DNA from: Nigrospora sphaerica
Lineage: Eukaryota > Ascomycota > Sordariomycetes > Amphisphaeriales > Apiosporaceae
Length of the DNA: 64,000 nucleotides
Reading direction: 5' to 3'
Assembly (NCBI GenBank): GCA_018287875.1
Contig: JAGVVL010000001.1
Coordinates: 7,936,001 to 8,000,000 of the forward strand
Under the pieces are notes generated by a model. The model had not been told where the DNA came from. It did no database searches and worked only from the letters and a program-made list of their open reading frames with translations. Of this stretch, positions 23,993 to 34,394 are shown piece after piece (the first letter of the stretch is position 1; the number at the start of each line of letters is the position of its first letter). A program made the translations under genes and the position numbers.

Positions 23993-24620
23993 CTACATGA
24001 TGCGCGTCACCTCGTCCTCGACCTGCATTCCGAGGCAAGAATGGTCAGTCCACGACCGGCACGCCAGCCCACACGATAGGAGACGGGCGGTAGCTTACCT
24101 CCATGTCCTCCAGCGAGTCTTGTTGGCCGATGCACCGCAACACCGCCTTCTTGCTGCTTTCCTGGAGCTCGCCAGCGAGCAGAATCTCATCCAGGATGTA
24201 GTAGGCCTTGGTGAAGGAGAAGATGATGTCGAGCTCGCAGACGTTGCCGTAGTACTTGTCCATCTGCTCGACGTAGCGGTGGATGACCTCGAGCGTGATC
24301 AGTTCGTTGTCGTCCGAGTCGCAGCCGGCGATGAAGAAGAGCGAGGCGTATCGGCGGTAGACGACCTTGGTGTCCTTGTACTCGAGGAAGTTGCACATGC
24401 GCGTCCGGCGGGCGAGGACGAGCTGCGAGACGTCCTTGACGATCTTCGCCTTGTCCTTGGGCGACAGGGTGGTGAACCATTTGGCAAGGCGCACTTTGCC
24501 CTGCCGAGAGAGCAGGATCAGGTAGCTGTCGGGCGCATCTTCTTAGTACGGGCTCTCTGCCGGGGGCGCATCGGAGGCGGATGGAGAGGAGGTGGATGGG
24601 CTGCCATACTTGATAGCCAT
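23993..24620 (-). CDS. aps1: AP-1 clathrin adaptor sigma subunit
   Basis: Small subunit of the AP-1 adaptor, which builds clathrin coats at the trans-Golgi network and endosomes. Three coding exons: 24620-24610 (11 nt, MAIN minus one base), 24525-24099 and 24022-23993, with introns of 84 and 76 nt. The joined protein, about 155 aa, reads MAINYLILLSRQGKVRLAKW at its start and ends EDEVTRIM, both typical of AP-1 sigma. The core LVLARRTRMCNFLEYKD, VYRRYASLFFIAG and YGNVCELDIIF separates it from the AP-2 and AP-3 sigma chains. Without splicing the last intron, the frame runs into a short unrelated tail, so the third exon is well supported. It is divergent from the GCLM gene, with 1.6 kb between them. 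Confidence 0.95.
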
Positions 24621-26249
24621 GGTGGTAACGGTGCTGCTTTCTCACATCACCAGCGGTACGGCGGGAGAAAGAGGATGATGAAGTCGGCTCCCAAACCTGG
24701 GGATTTCGCGAAAAGATCCCGTTCGGAACAGCTCTGGTAGTCGGGGGGTGTTGCTGGCGACAAGAAAAGAGGGTGGGCCTGTAGGAGAAAGGGCCTCCTG
24801 CCGCTCTCTGCGCCGCAGGGAGGTTGGCCACGACGCAACGGGGACCTTCCCATAGCACTAGGTGCTTACTTATCTACATGTACTTTAGTAGCCTGTTATG
24901 CATGTAAGAGGTACCTATGTCGCTGTGGGAAACCAGGATTTTAGCGGACCAGGTACCCGAGGTCGTCCCTCCCTACAGGGCAGGCAGGGGCATTCAGGAA
25001 GCCCGCGGGAGGTAGGTACACACATGTAATGTAGGCATGCCGTGCAGCCATCGTACTTGGAAACATACCTAAGTACAGGCATAACCTACCTAACCTCTCG
25101 AGTCTCTTCACGTGGGATCGCATACGCACAAAGCCTCCCACTTGAAACGGCAGCCCGCTTCGAGCCTATTCGAGCCGCCTTTACGGCACGGGAGCGGCGC
25201 AGACTACTTAAGCAGGTACCTTACCATTGTCGCCTGAGGTTCTCATGGATCTATGGCTGTATGACGGGTATGAAAGGTGCTCGTTTAGTGTGTGGGGGAA
25301 AGGGCAGATGGGAACCTTAACCACACCATGGATCGCAGCATGACTGATACCTCTTGTTAACATATCTACTACTAATAACCTCCATCTTCATGCCGGCAGA
25401 GCGGGCCGATTTGTCTCGGTTGTACACAACGTGAGTAATTGATCATGTACTAACTGCATCGTATGCCATACGTGATGGATGAGTGGGACGGAGGACCTGT
25501 GTGCAATGTACTTATGCATCCACCCCGATGTATCCAGCGCCTTCCGCCTTGGGCACGGCTTACATATCCAACGCGCTTACATATCTAGATCCCACTTCCA
25601 CTTCTTACGCTTTTCCTCGTGGGTTCCAAAGAGCCTGCATCCCCTGAGGTTGGACGAACCAGCCGAGGAGCCCGTGGCTAGTAATCCAAGGATGGGGATG
25701 CGCCGGACTTCAACCTCCGAATTGATTCTACGTAACAGACACACGCGAACGGCTTCCCTATCTCTACCTGATGTACTGACTCTGCCCTCTCCTGGTCTAC
25801 CTGCTTTATCTGCTGACACCCCATCGCCTGGTTTGACTCGGGCCCGAAAAGAGCACTGCTACTTTCTCCTTGTTCCCTTTCCTTCTCTCTTTCTCTCTCA
25901 AAAACAGCACGTCCGAAACTCTGCATGCTTGTTGCCCAGACCAATCGCTCCCCCCGTTGCCCCCGTCGCATTCAGAGTAAAGCTCCTACGCCCACAACCA
26001 GTACCGACGGGACCTGCTAACCCCACTTGAACCCCTGTCCGCGACAAGGGGATCTCATAATTTTCTAATCGAGAGCCCCTCCGCCGGGTACCCCTCCATG
26101 ATCCCGTCATCCCCAGGGCACCTTGTGGCATACATACATAGATCCTAGGGACGATCCATTGCCTTGCTGCACGCTTCCCCTCTGACTTCCGTACTGTCTC
26201 AACACCTGCAAACTCTGCCAACACCGCCATAGACGGGTAGTTCCTAAGA
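24621..26249. other. Divergent region between aps1 and GCLM
   Basis: No gene seen. It should hold both promoters. Many TACCTA/TAGGTA words occur from about 24870 to 25100. T/C-rich tracts near 25.86 kb may belong to the GCLM leader. Confidence 0.55.
24868..25098. repeat. TACCTA/TAGGTA motif cluster
   Basis: Repeated words of the type GGTACCTA, AGGTAGGTAC, ACATACCTAAG and ACCTACCTAACC are scattered through about 230 bp of intergenic DNA. Confidence 0.55.
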
Positions 26250-27306
26250 ATGACCCGTATCATCCTCTCGACGGGGTAGGCATTTACGCGCGGGCTCTCT
26301 CTCCTCTGCACTCGTGGTTGGCATTACTAATGGAATGGACCTTCGGTACAGCAATATTGTCTCCGGCGGCCCCTCCATCATCCGCAAGCCGGGCACCTTT
26401 CGTTCGAACCTCGAGTTTACCAACTCGCTCAAAAGCAATTTCCTGGCCGCGCAGGAAGATTACGCCGCTGCCGCCGCTGCCGCCGCCGCACCCAGCAACG
26501 GTTCTGCCACCAATGGCTACGGATACGACCATGTATCCAACGGCAACGGAGTAACGGGACGTCCCCAGACCGAGATATGGACCGAGAAAGACGGCGACAC
26601 CCTCTATGTGCCACGCATACACTGGGCCGGCGCCGGTCTGCAAGAGGAGAGGTCACAGTACGAAATCACCCTCAAACTGTTCTTCCTGCCCACGGCCTCA
26701 GTCGACGAGCGGTCCACCTATATCAACGAGGCCCTGCGGCTGGTCAAGAAGGAGCTGGCCGTAGCCAACGTGGACCTGCTCATCGTCTCGTTCCCCGGCA
26801 TGTCCTTTGAGGGTGACTGTGAGTGGGAGGCCGACAAGCTGAACGCCAAGATGGGCAACGACGCCGAGGAGGTGGCGACGTGGGCCGCGCTCGAGGCGCT
26901 GCAGAAAAAGGGCGAGATCCAGCGCCTCGGCCTCGCCGAGTTTGGCAGCGAGAAGCTGGCGCGCTTCATCAGTCAGGTCGAGGTCCTGCCCGCCGTGGAC
27001 CAGATCAACATTAAAAACTGCTGCAACGTGCCGCCGCCGCTCGCGCAGCTGGCCAAGGAGAAGGGCATCGAGTTGCTGACGCACGGCGACTGCACCGACA
27101 TTTTGCCCAGCGGCACCCTGCGGGAGCTTTTGGGCCACGGCGTGCGGGGCGCCGGCGTTCTCGCCGACGACGAAAGCGACGGCAAGGGACTCAAGGGGAA
27201 CCTGACGCCCCTGTGGGTAGTCAAGTACACGGCATTTGTGAAGGACCGCGGCGTCATCGAAAACAAGGGGTACTTTGCCGGTGCCGATTTGCATGAGGAA
27301 CAATAG
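26250..27306 (+). CDS. Glutamate-cysteine ligase modifier (regulatory) subunit
   Basis: Non-catalytic partner (GCLM type, aldo/keto-reductase fold) of gamma-glutamylcysteine synthetase, which makes the first intermediate of glutathione in the cytosol. The first coding exon 26250-26275 encodes MTRIILST plus a split Gly; after a 76 nt intron, exon 2 (26352-27306) continues NIVSGGPSIIRKPGTFRSN, the family start. The protein is about 326 aa. Core segments are PRIHWAGAGLQEERSQYE, VDLLIVSFPGMSF, a WAALEALQKKGEIQRLGLAE stretch, and DQINIKNCCNVPPPL. An Ala-rich insert (about residues 50-60) and a Gly/Asn-rich stretch are fungal-style spacers. An upstream ATG in the intron (26332) would give a truncated, less family-like start. 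The intron's branch-point region contains TTACTAA, which is also a Yap1-type site. Confidence 0.93.
26324..26330 (+). promoter_or_regulatory. TTACTAA word in GCLM intron (branch point or Yap1-type site)
   Basis: TTACTAA lies about 22 nt before the 3' splice site, the right distance for a branch point. The same heptamer is the consensus for Yap1-family bZIP factors, which control glutathione genes in yeast. Its use as a regulatory site is only a possibility. Confidence 0.3.
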
Positions 27307-27533
27307 ACATGTGTATATGTGTCCAGTGGGTGCGCGTGGGTGTGGGTGCGCGCGAGATATACGTTTGGCACTGGCAGAAGGCAACTGCCGTGTTGGTCAG
27401 CAGCATAATGGCATTTTCACGGACAACCTAGAACATGATAAGCACCTACGATACACCACTTATGATCAATCGCATACAAACATCTCTTTTTTTTCATTCG
27501 TTTATTCCGAACACCTAGCAAGACGAGTCCGGT

Positions 27534-28400
27534 CTATCCCAGCATGCTTCTCTTGCGGCCGCGCATTCTTACATCCTCCAGCTTCTTGAGTACCACTGGC
27601 GCGGATTTGTACGCCTTCCCATAGGCCTCGAGGACGACGGCGAAGAGGGCTTCGGCCCGAGGGTGGGTGCTTCCGAAGGCGCGTTCCAACACGTAGAGGT
27701 CCACGGCGCGGTCCTCGTCGGCGCTGCCTTGGCTCGCCAGGCCGAAGTCGATAATGACGATTTCGCCGGCCAGCGACGCCGCCTCGTCCTCGGCGGCCGC
27801 CGACTCGCCGGCGGGCTCCTGGCCCGGCGGCCACGGGCGCAGCATCATATTGCTCGTCGTTAGGTCGCCGTGGACGACGCCGATCTTGTGGAGACGGCCG
27901 ACGGCGGCGCCGATGCGGCGCATGAGGCCGACAAGGGGGGCGGCGGCAGGGTCGTCGGGGGCGACGGGACCGGCGCGGCCGTCGTCGCGGCGGCGCTGGA
28001 GGCAGTCGTTGATCTCGACGCGTACGGGGCGGCCGGGTACCCACTCAAGGCTGAGCAGGCCCTGGGCCTCGTCGAGGCCGTAGAGGGCGGGCACGGCAAC
28101 GCCCTCGCGGCGGCACTTGTGCAGGATGCGGGCCTCGGCGAGGATGCGGTGGCGCGTCAGGCGCGCGTCGAGGGCCGGGTGCCGGTACGGCTTGCTCGGC
28201 CGGTGCTTGAGCGCGCACGGCCGGTCCGCCGTTAGCCACGTCGTCTCGTAGAGCCGACCCTCGGCCCCCTGCGTCACAAGCACGGGCGCGCGCGCCGCCG
28301 GGTGCTGAAGGGCGGGCGGGAGCGGGAACTCGGGCTCGGTCGTCGTCATCGTCGGCGGCGGCGGCGGCTGGATCGCCACGGCGGGCTCGGGGGTCGCCAT
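27534..28400 (-). CDS. bud32: Bud32/PRPK kinase of the KEOPS (EKC) complex
   Basis: Small atypical kinase/ATPase of KEOPS, which with Kae1 makes the t6A modification of tRNAs and also affects telomeres and transcription. Single exon, 288 aa, starting at ATG 28400. Residues 1-40 are a Pro-rich extension. Kinase motifs seen: glycine-rich loop QGAEGRLYE (44-52), Lys65 in CALKHRPSK, RHRILAEARIL (83-93, alpha-C Glu), catalytic HGDLTTSN (177-184) and IDFGLA (217-222). An insertion of about 25 residues, Ala/Glu-rich, separates the last two. The C-terminus RGRKRSMLG is the conserved Bud32 tail and carries an RxRxxS-like phosphosite. Third-position GC is extreme. The 3' end faces GCLM, only 227 bp away. 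Very secure. Confidence 0.96.
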   Translation of the reverse strand: MATPEPAVAIQPPPPPTMTTTEPEFPLPPALQHPAARAPVLVTQGAEGRLYETTWLTADRPCALKHRPSKPYRHPALDARLTRHRILAEARILHKCRREGVAVPALYGLDEAQGLLSLEWVPGRPVRVEINDCLQRRRDDGRAGPVAPDDPAAAPLVGLMRRIGAAVGRLHKIGVVHGDLTTSNMMLRPWPPGQEPAGESAAAEDEAASLAGEIVIIDFGLASQGSADEDRAVDLYVLERAFGSTHPRAEALFAVVLEAYGKAYKSAPVVLKKLEDVRMRGRKRSMLG

Positions 28401-29537
28401 GGCCGGTTGGGAGGGGCTAGGGGAAGGGGGATTCGGGACGCTGGCGAACCGAGGCTGGAAGTCGGTTGCTGCTCTCGCCGACGATGCTGGTTTTGGTTAC
28501 ACACTCGGCGGTGGATGCAAGGCTCGGGGAACGATGGCGGGGTCAATCCCACGATGGACGGCGGGGCTTCGAGGCGCGCGACTGCGAAATCAGCCCTGCT
28601 CGCCCCCTTGATACGCGACCAGACGATAGGTCGGTCGCCGGATTCTCTTTCGTGGGTAGAATAGGACCGAGCAGGGGCTTGCTTACGATAGTTGGTGGTC
28701 TATACCTTCTACTAACCCTTCTATGAAATATTTGGGTTCGGCGACTTGAGAGCAGGAGCAGGGGCAATAGCGCGCTTGCCCACCAGATCTTTCAGGTTGT
28801 GGAAGCGCGGGATTGCCCCGCCATTGTACTACGTACAATCCACAGCTGTGGGAGCCCGATAGATGAACGTCAGGGATCCATCCGTACAACGGTACACAGT
28901 ATATGGCTCGGGTGGATACATAGGCATCGAATACTTCCAAATACAAAGTACTGGTCCACGATGCCTCCTTCGTGCTCCGAACAAACTTCACGGGGCTCTC
29001 GCCGAAAACGCGCATGGACATGGGATTTTCCGTCGCCTATAGGTGATCCGGTCGTGTTGTTGGTCTGTACCAAGTCATGTAGGTATGTGGTGGGTGTAAG
29101 CGAAGAAGGCACATGCTGGTGAAGCACCGCATTCCTCCCCCTACCAACCGAAAGGTAGGCAAAAAGCTTGTACACGCAGCCCATGCGGTAATCCTGGCGC
29201 CTTCTGTCGGGGACAAGGAAAGCCCATGGCGCCGTCCGATGCGGCGCGATCGAGCCCTCGTTGATTCCCCATGGCCGAAGGCGACGGACGACGACTTACA
29301 TGCGCAACCTCCCCGTCCGTTCTGTTATTCCCCATCCTCAATCAGCCTCCATCCCGCGTGTCACTTGCAACATTTTTCCTTGCTGACGGCAAGTAGGTCG
29401 CGCTGCGCCGGCGATTCTCGAGAACCGGTACTCGTTAGCAGCCAACCCAACATTACGCATACACATGTGATGCGCCAACCCACACCGATCCTGATCCCCG
29501 ACTGCTGCGCGTAACCACCCCCCCTTCCCTTCTCCCC
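28401..29537. other. bud32 upstream intergenic region
   Basis: No gene seen. It contains the bud32 promoter and, at its 3' end, C-rich sequence before the doubtful reading frame at 29538. Confidence 0.5.
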
Positions 29538-30077
29538 ATGATGACCCTCCTTGGAGGGAACCTCTCCCTACTCTTTACCGCGCTGGATCTGGCCCTCGTC
29601 GCCGGCACGTGGATGGTGACGAACTACGCGGCGGCTTACGTGTCGGCGCCGCGCGACATGGCCGCCTTCCCCGACGCCGTCGACGCCGCCTCTGTGCCGG
29701 CGCACGAGAGCTACGACGAGGACGACGATGATGACGACGAGGGGCGTCTTGGCCGTGGCTGGTGCGAGATCCGCCGGGAGCGCGACGACCTGCGCCGACA
29801 CCTGCGCCGGCTGCTGCGGCGCCGCGCCGACGGGACCGCCGCGCCGATGCCGGGCGCGACGCCACGCCCTCGCCCAGGCGGTACCCCCCTTAAAGCCCCT
29901 ATCCGCCCCCTAGCTCGGCGCTTCGGCGCCGATAAGGAGCCAGGTACCACCAGAGGAGTGGAAACACCCCCCAAGCCACGTATTTCCAACGGCTCGAACG
30001 ATTTCTACCAACGGCCCCGTGTCCGCTTTGCACATTCCTCCTTCCTTTCTCACCACGAGGGCCTTTCCGCGGCATAA
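29538..30077 (+). CDS. Doubtful small protein with one membrane segment and acidic run
   Basis: Not recognised. The frame from ATG 29538 gives 179 aa: a hydrophobic segment (about 5-30: LSLLFTALDLALVAGTWMV), an acidic run (DEDDDDDDE, about 57-67), then an Arg-rich stretch (ERDDLRRHLRRLLRRR, about 81-96). The first 100 codons use mostly G or C in the third position, like nearby real genes. The second half looks less coding and may be intron or 3' UTR read through. No homologue comes to mind. It could be a small single-pass membrane protein, or a chance frame in GC-rich DNA. Confidence 0.35.
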   Translation: MMTLLGGNLSLLFTALDLALVAGTWMVTNYAAAYVSAPRDMAAFPDAVDAASVPAHESYDEDDDDDDEGRLGRGWCEIRRERDDLRRHLRRLLRRRADGTAAPMPGATPRPRPGGTPLKAPIRPLARRFGADKEPGTTRGVETPPKPRISNGSNDFYQRPRVRFAHSSFLSHHEGLSAA

Positions 30078-31035
30078 AACGAGTTGGGCCACTCCCTACA
30101 AGCCTTGTGTACATCTCGCCCATGGCAGACGGTGCTGTTCTGTTTTTCCGCCCCCGCTTGGGCACCTTCTTTGTTTTGGCCAGCGATCCCGCGCTGCTGT
30201 TCCCTCGCCCTGTACGACCTGACAATTCTCCGACGCATTAGCCTTCGCGAAGGCCTTGGAACCACGCAGGAGCGTGCAGGGAAATGAGGAACTCGCGTAG
30301 CATTATTGGTTTTGGTGTAAGATACCCCCCTTCTGCCTTTGGGCCCACCATGCTTCTGCCGTAACGGTCAGCTAGGTCCACATATGCATCCTATTCCGAT
30401 CGCAATGGGCTTAGATTCGCTCCTTTACAGGGGCCTTTCTACCTTAGGAAATAGTCAGCATGGAGCTGATATACACAATCATTAGAGTTGGTAACGTACG
30501 ACAGTCCTCACGGGGGTTGTGTTCTCGGGGGGGCAACCCAGGGTCCCGGAAGGGGCGACGGGGCACTCGGGGCTATTTGAGGTTTTCGACGAAACTGTTG
30601 ATTGTCCTCCCGGGCGCGGAGGGTATCAAAAGAGTGAATGCTCTCTTTGTTCAGGCACGGGGAATGGCCAGTTCACTGTCTATTGACTACCACGGGCCTC
30701 CAGCAGCAGGCGAAACAACCCAGCTATCGCTGTGTGCGCAGTTGCCCTGCTGACCACCTTCCTTACAACACTAACCCCATTCAAGTTGCGCAAAGGCACG
30801 TAATCCGGCGTCGTGTACATGATTGGTATTGAACTACAATAAATTATAACGAAACAGAGAATACAGGGTATAATGGTATCAAAAGAAGTCAAGCAAGATC
30901 ATTCTCCTTCCCAATGCTCTCCCTCCCTGCATCCGCTCATTCAATCTCATTCCATAAGTCGTGATATCGTTCAGCCCCGGCCCGATGGGGATCACACGTG
31001 GTGTGCACAGGGCAACGGAACAGAAAGGGAGGCGT
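30078..31035. other. Intergenic, no gene seen
   Basis: Balanced base composition with no coding bias. The part next to 31036 is probably the 3' UTR of the SUR7/PalI gene. Confidence 0.55.
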
Positions 31036-31848
31036 CTAGAACCAGCGGCGACGGGAGCTGGCCGAGCCCTCGTAGTGCTCCGTCTTAGTCCGCGCCTGGC
31101 GGCGGCGGTGGAGCCGGGCCGAGCAGCACGTGAAGAAGAGGATGATAGAGCCGAGGAGCGAGAAGACAGCGGCGGCCAGCAGCGTCCACGAAGCGGATCC
31201 GTACGAGGCATCGGCTCCAGTGTTGCTGCGGTTGACGGCGTTCCGGATGAAAGCGAAGCCGACAAAGTCCGTGATGAGAACCACCAGGGTTACCTGCAAG
31301 GGCGGGAATTAGCGGTTGCTGTTCAAGATGGAAACGGTGCAGAAAGGGGGTCGGGTTCTTACGAGGAAGGCCAGCAGAGCCGTCATGGACGCCAGGAAGG
31401 ATCCAACCACGCTCGCCCCCACGGCAAGAAGGAAAGCGATGAAGTTGAGGCCGCAGGCGACGGGGTGCAGGATCATGACATTCGTCAGGGCGTTCGCGGC
31501 GGACGAGCCGGTATCACTGATACGGAAGTTGCGCATCCCGCTGCCCTCCAAAACACCAACGGCATCGTAGCCAACGTGGGTGCCCGTGCAGCCATGGTTG
31601 GAACTGGGCGCAGAGTGTTAGACGGAGCATGTGGATGGCGGCGAAGGAAGAGGGGAGACCTACCCAGGGATGTCGGCACAGTAACCAAAAGTGCCATAGT
31701 TGATCTTGCCGGCGTTGTTGGCGAGTCGGACTCTCAGCATGGCAATCTCGTGTACCACGGGCGCGGAGATGCAGGTGATGATCAGGAGGACCGAGGCCAC
31801 AAACAGGCAAAAGGAGCCAAAGTGGTGAATGATGCCCGTCGCTCCCAT
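31036..31848 (-). CDS. SUR7/PalI family four-pass membrane protein
   Basis: Claudin-like fungal membrane protein of the SUR7/PalI (Rim9) family, whose members sit in plasma-membrane domains or help alkaline-pH sensing. Exons 31848-31664, 31603-31363 and 31293-31036 (introns of 60 and 69 nt) give about 227 aa. Membrane segments lie at about 9-29, 103-127, 131-156 and 177-199. The first extracellular loop contains the family motif GTFGYCADIPGSNHGC with its paired cysteines. The C-terminal cytoplasmic tail is short and basic (ARLHRRRQARTK) and lacks the long tail of Rim9/PalI itself, so a shorter paralogue of the family is more likely than true PalI. The specific role is not known. Confidence 0.9.
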
Positions 31849-32984
31849 GTTGGCGGTTGTTGTATTGATATCGAAAGGGGTGTTGGTTGTGGCACACGTG
31901 ATGGCCTGATACAAAGGCGAAAGGGGAACAAGAAACCGGGGAAGGAGGCTTGTACCTGCCGCAACACAGTGATAGAGCTGATGACTTTGGAGGTTGGAGA
32001 CTGGATGAGACGACACGATACTGGGTGTGGAAGGTGTCGCGAATTATAAGTACCGAAGCCGTGTTGATGCACTCAAGGCGTGACGTTGAGATACAGCACC
32101 GATTCCTTGGTCAGGGCCTGGCCACGAATTGGGCACACTCGCAGTCTGGGTATGTCGGCACGCACGATCGCCCACCCAAGTGGCTCATTCACAACCGATC
32201 CCTTAAGTTTCCCAATCCTGGCGTCAGGGACTCCGTCACCTGAACCGGTCGCAGCGACGGCCGTCCTACGCCAGCATGGCCTGGGTTGAAGATCCGACGT
32301 CATGTCGCGTGCCCAACCTTGTCCGTCAAACCGGAACGTTCTGGCATCCCTGGCGCCCTCCCTTCCCGCTGTCTGTGACGTAGGAGTCGCTAGTCGCTTT
32401 GTGGATAGCTGAAAACGGAATTGGCAGTGGTCCTTGCACCGCACGGCTATGCTTGGCCGTGGTGTGGGGTACCGACGAGGTCCCTTTTCCGGTTTGCCGA
32501 GCGTCTGAGGCCAGTAAGGCAGAACAGTGTTCTCGGACCAACGTCATCCAGCCCGTTCGAGATCAAGTCCGTCTTCAGACGGCGTCCAAAATTCGGGATT
32601 TTAGGGCCATCCAGTTTTGTAGTAGCATGGCAGTCTCGATCAGCCAGACTCCAGACTGATGCGTGGCTCGGAGGATTTTCCGCCCCGTTTCCGAGGCGTC
32701 GATCTGCCTGGTCTGGGGCGCACCCGATGCCGTCCAGCCCGCCCGCAAGCGCTAGATCAAAGGGTAAGAGCTCCATCAATGGGCTTGGCTACATTGTAAG
32801 CAGATTCGATCCCGCAGGGGCTGGCCTAGGCTCCTTAGGCCACATGGCGGCTTGCCTCCTGGAATGGCAGTTTATGCAGGCCCATCGTCTGTGGCGGCCG
32901 GATCTGGCGAAGCAGGATCCCGGATCCGGCCGGCCAAGCGTCCTTGCATTGGGTCACATATGAAGGTTGCGAGCGATTTCATGT
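31849..32984. other. Intergenic, SUR7/PalI promoter side
   Basis: No gene seen. It holds the upstream region of the SUR7/PalI gene and the 3' side of the next minus-strand gene. Confidence 0.55.
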
Positions 32985-33887
32985 TCAAGATCGCGGGTTA
33001 TTTATACGAGTAGGCGATCGAGCATCTTGTGATCGGACAGCTCCCCATGCGATGGGTCCGGGAGGACCTTGGGGATCCGACATCTCTGGCGGTTCGTCGA
33101 CAAGCGGCTTCGTCGGCGCGTCCAATCGCGACACCGCCTTCAGGCTCTTCATCACGGCGGGCGTTCGGTGCCAGTTGTCCCTGCGCCGCCTACGCTCTCG
33201 AGCGTAGGCGTCGCCATGCATGCCTAGGCCGACCAGGTTCCATGCGCTCTGGTCGTCGAAGCCGGTAGAGACACCCCGGCCCGGGAACAGCTGGTGTCCC
33301 GTATCCCAGTCTCGTAGGCTGGGGGCCAAGGCGCCAGCCGGTATGCTCCTTCGCAGAGCGGCGGCCATAAAGGAGTCCTTCGCTTGAGGCTCTGGCCAGG
33401 GTCCGTGGAGGACGCTGCGGCCGACGGCTCGTCTGTGGTTGTACGAGGCGTTCGCCGGGAAGATGTGGATTACGAAGGCTTTCTTTTCCACTATCTTAGT
33501 CTTGTCCTTTCCCTTGCGCATGTTTTTCAACTGCACCGCCGTCTGGACGCTGATGGGCTGGGTGATGGTCCGTCGGAAGGCGGCACCCCACGCCGTCGTG
33601 GCGAGCGCGGCGGTGGCCTCGGGCTCCGTGGTCAGGACGTAGCGGGTGAAGGGCGAGTCGGCGACGAGGGAATTGGCCGTGGCGGCCGTGTTCGTAACAG
33701 CGATGAAGGACGAGCTATCCTCCAGTCTCTTGAAGACCTCGATCCCGGGCGTTTTCCCCGTCATGGCCAGACCCTTGAGGATGGCTCGTCGCTCCGCAAG
33801 GGTGGCCGGCGGCGGCGCGCATTTGACGAAGAGGGTTCGGGAGCTGAGCGACTGCGGCAGGGCCTTGGCAAAGACCGTGGACGCCAT
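32985..33887 (-). CDS. Unrecognised, probably mitochondrial protein
   Basis: Single exon, 300 aa, from ATG 33887. The N-terminus MASTVFAKALPQSLSSRTLF is basic, Ser-rich and free of acidic residues, like a mitochondrial presequence. The next part (CAPPPATLAERRAILKGL, then VFKRLEDSSSFIAVTN) has ordered-looking protein character. The C-terminal half is basic and polar (RERRRRRDNWHR) with YNHRRAVGRSVLHGPWPEP and MAAALRRSIPAGALAPSLRDWDTG, which look like conserved fungal blocks. I do not recognise the family for certain; a Pet20-like mitochondrial protein is one weak possibility. Coding bias is good. It is divergent from fol3, with about 0.5 kb between the starts. Confidence 0.75.
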   Translation of the reverse strand: MASTVFAKALPQSLSSRTLFVKCAPPPATLAERRAILKGLAMTGKTPGIEVFKRLEDSSSFIAVTNTAATANSLVADSPFTRYVLTTEPEATAALATTAWGAAFRRTITQPISVQTAVQLKNMRKGKDKTKIVEKKAFVIHIFPANASYNHRRAVGRSVLHGPWPEPQAKDSFMAAALRRSIPAGALAPSLRDWDTGHQLFPGRGVSTGFDDQSAWNLVGLGMHGDAYARERRRRRDNWHRTPAVMKSLKAVSRLDAPTKPLVDEPPEMSDPQGPPGPIAWGAVRSQDARSPTRINNPRS

Positions 33888-34394
33888 CTCGCCAAGCCGG
33901 CCTGAATGGCGAGATCTGTTTCGACCGCGGTCGGTATTATTTGTGGCGACGAAGAGTAGATGAAGGTGCTTGGGTGGGCAGGCGTCAGTCGCAGCGACGA
34001 AGGGCGAGAATCAGATGGGATTTCAACTAGTCCAGCGTTTGGGCCAAGCGTGTGCAGGGGAGGGGGTCCGGCTCCGGAGAATTGTACATTGTCAGAGGTA
34101 CATATCTTTACTAGCCCGATACCCGCCCTCCCTCCCGCTCCGTACGGGCAGGCGGCCACTGGAGGCGGCGGGTTTTTTCGTACGCACAGTGGGGAAGGTT
34201 GCCATCTAATCGGACCCGAGTCCATCCACTCTGCATCTCCGATGGACGGACTCACGGATGCTAGCCAGTGAGGGCTCGCGACATTGCATCCTTGCACCGC
34301 TCTCTATACTTGGTAGTACCACCGACACATTCATTCCCGCGGGCCCCGCGGGCTATAAACCAAGTGTCCCGTGCCGCGGTCCTCGTCCGTCAAC
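33888..34394. promoter_or_regulatory. Shared divergent promoter region, mitochondrial protein/fol3
   Basis: 507 bp between two start codons pointing apart. On the fol3 side are two CCCGCGGG palindromes (34336-34352) followed by TATAAA (34354-34359). No gene seen. Confidence 0.55.
34336..34359 (+). promoter_or_regulatory. Twin CCCGCGGG palindromes and TATA box of fol3
   Basis: CCCGCGGG occurs at 34336-34343 and again at 34345-34352, one base apart, directly followed by CTATAAAC. The TATAAA starts 41 bp before the fol3 ATG, implying a very short leader if used. Confidence 0.5.

Noticed and set aside
30961..32049. 362-codon open frame on + strand
   Set aside because: Antisense to the SUR7/PalI gene and across its introns; charged low-complexity translation.
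34371..34394. fol3 start eight codons upstream
   Set aside because: The codon is GTG; the ATG at 34395 gives the normal family start.
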